The notes beneath the pieces were generated by a model that searched no databases, was not told the DNA's origin, and saw nothing but the letters and a program-made list of their open reading frames with translations. Shown here piece after piece: positions 11,909-12,538 of a stretch of DNA of 12,538 bases. The stretch is from an uncultured Alphaproteobacteria bacterium. GTDB taxonomy: Bacteria > Pseudomonadota > Alphaproteobacteria > CAAHEQ01 > UBA3637. The stretch spans positions 1 to 12,538 of the forward strand of contig CANREI010000029.1 in the NCBI GenBank assembly GCA_947629595.1, read 5' to 3'. A program made the translations under genes and the position numbers. Position 1 is the first letter of the stretch. Every line of letters starts with the position of its first letter.

Positions 11909-12538
11909 TTAACGCATTTCTTTAAACATGGAAGCCCCGCGGAACAATTTTGTTTGTTGCGCTTCCATTAAAGTTCCCAAGCTGATTCGTCCCTCCCGAA
12001 TGGCGTTGCGCATTTGATCGGGCATTAACGGATTCGGATTGGCAAAACACGTTTGAACAACAGGGTGTAAAGTGAGTGTCCCTTCCAGTTTTTGATGAAC
12101 AACCGCCAAAATACCGCGTGCCAACAAGTCGGCGACCAGTTTTTCATCTAATCCGGCACCGGAGGCATACTTAATCATGGAATTCAAAGCATCTTCCACG
12201 CTGGTGGCGTGAATGGTGGATAACACCAAGTGTCCGGAAGTGGCTGCCCGTAAAACCTGCGAGGCAACCTCCGGCGCTCTGATTTCGCCGACCAAAATAT
12301 AACGCGGACGGGAACGTAACGCCGATTTTAAACCGTCTTCCCAGCGCTCGTTTTCGACCGGTGATTGTTTGCACAATCCCAACGCCCCGTTTTTGGCGTG
12401 ATATAAACCGTCCAGCGGCATTTCCGGCGGATCTTCAATTGTATATAAAAAGCCGCCGTGATTTTCCAAAAATTCTTTCATTAAGGCCGAAGCCGTTGTT
12501 GTTTTTCCCATACCCGTCGGACCGGCAAACAAAATTAA
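11909..12538 (-). CDS. Secretion/conjugation ATPase, PilT/DotB/TraJ-like (5' end cut by the window)
   Basis: The C-terminal 209 residues of a hexameric secretion ATPase are visible. Walker A is FAGPTGMGKTTT; the frame continues upstream (LIL before FAG), so the gene runs past the window edge. It is followed by the Asp-box region FLYTIEDPPEMPLDG, the Walker B-like region RSRPRYILVGEIRAPEVA, and the His-box SGHLVLSTIHATSVEDAL. These are hallmarks of the GspE/PilT/VirB11 superfamily. The IEDPPE form and the lack of extra PilB domains recall the DotB and IncI TraJ ATPases of type IVB secretion and conjugation systems, while PilT of type IV pili is the main alternative. It would power substrate transfer or pilus dynamics at the inner membrane. 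It is the last gene of its transcript, with a terminator directly behind. Confidence 0.85.
   Translation of the reverse strand, partial: LILFAGPTGMGKTTTASALMKEFLENHGGFLYTIEDPPEMPLDGLYHAKNGALGLCKQSPVENERWEDGLKSALRSRPRYILVGEIRAPEVASQVLRAATSGHLVLSTIHATSVEDALNSMIKYASGAGLDEKLVADLLARGILAVVHQKLEGTLTLHPVVQTCFANPNPLMPDQMRNAIREGRISLGTLMEAQQTKLFRGASMFKEMR

Noticed and set aside
1..12538. CRISPR array, insertion sequence or rRNA
   Set aside because: No regularly spaced repeats, transposase reading frame with terminal inverted repeats, or rRNA-like sequence was seen.

Overview
The window looks like an AT-rich, probably host-associated, anaerobic or facultative alphaproteobacterium. The class assignment rests on a DUF1150 gene next to an Hsp20 gene, an exported SH3 protein of the alphaproteobacterial type, a heat-shock promoter of the alphaproteobacterial RpoH form ahead of htpG, and CtrA-like and CcrM-like (GANTC) sites ahead of dnaA. 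Anaerobic life is inferred from the class III (glycyl radical) ribonucleotide reductase genes. The lineage is inference; no 16S gene is present.

Layout. 1-1703 (+): the tail of an upstream gene, an exported SH3-domain protein, and a GT-B glycosyltransferase resembling bacterial (poly)sialyltransferases. The glycosyltransferase carries an 11-base C tract that separates a membrane-anchor reading frame from the catalytic frame. 1700-2422 (-): a serine recombinase convergent with it. 2487-2560 (-): tRNA-Gly(CCC) with its own promoter. 2620-4750 (-): dnaA, hsp20 and DUF1150, each pair overlapping by four bases. 4751-5054: the dnaA control region, with a promoter, a TTAA-N7-TTAA palindrome and eight GANTC sites. 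5055-6272 (-): an unrecognised coiled-coil, Pro/Gln-rich protein with a good promoter. 6350-9468 (-): nrdD, a 49-codon ORF, a separate 62-codon glycyl-radical domain gene and nrdG. 9469-9866: AT-rich intergenic DNA. 9867-11786 (-): htpG with a terminator and a probable RpoH promoter. 11909-12538 (-): the C-terminal part of a PilT/DotB/TraJ-like secretion ATPase, cut by the window edge.

How the parts fit. The nrd cluster supplies dNTPs without oxygen. The catalytic subunit lacks its own glycyl-radical loop, which is carried by the 62-aa protein and presumably charged by NrdG. DnaA is co-expressed with a small heat-shock protein, and its upstream region looks like a cell-cycle-controlled promoter. 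The C tract suggests phase-variable surface glycosylation. The most interesting points are the C11 anchor/catalytic-domain switch, the split NrdD with an extra small gene inside it, and the dnaA control region.
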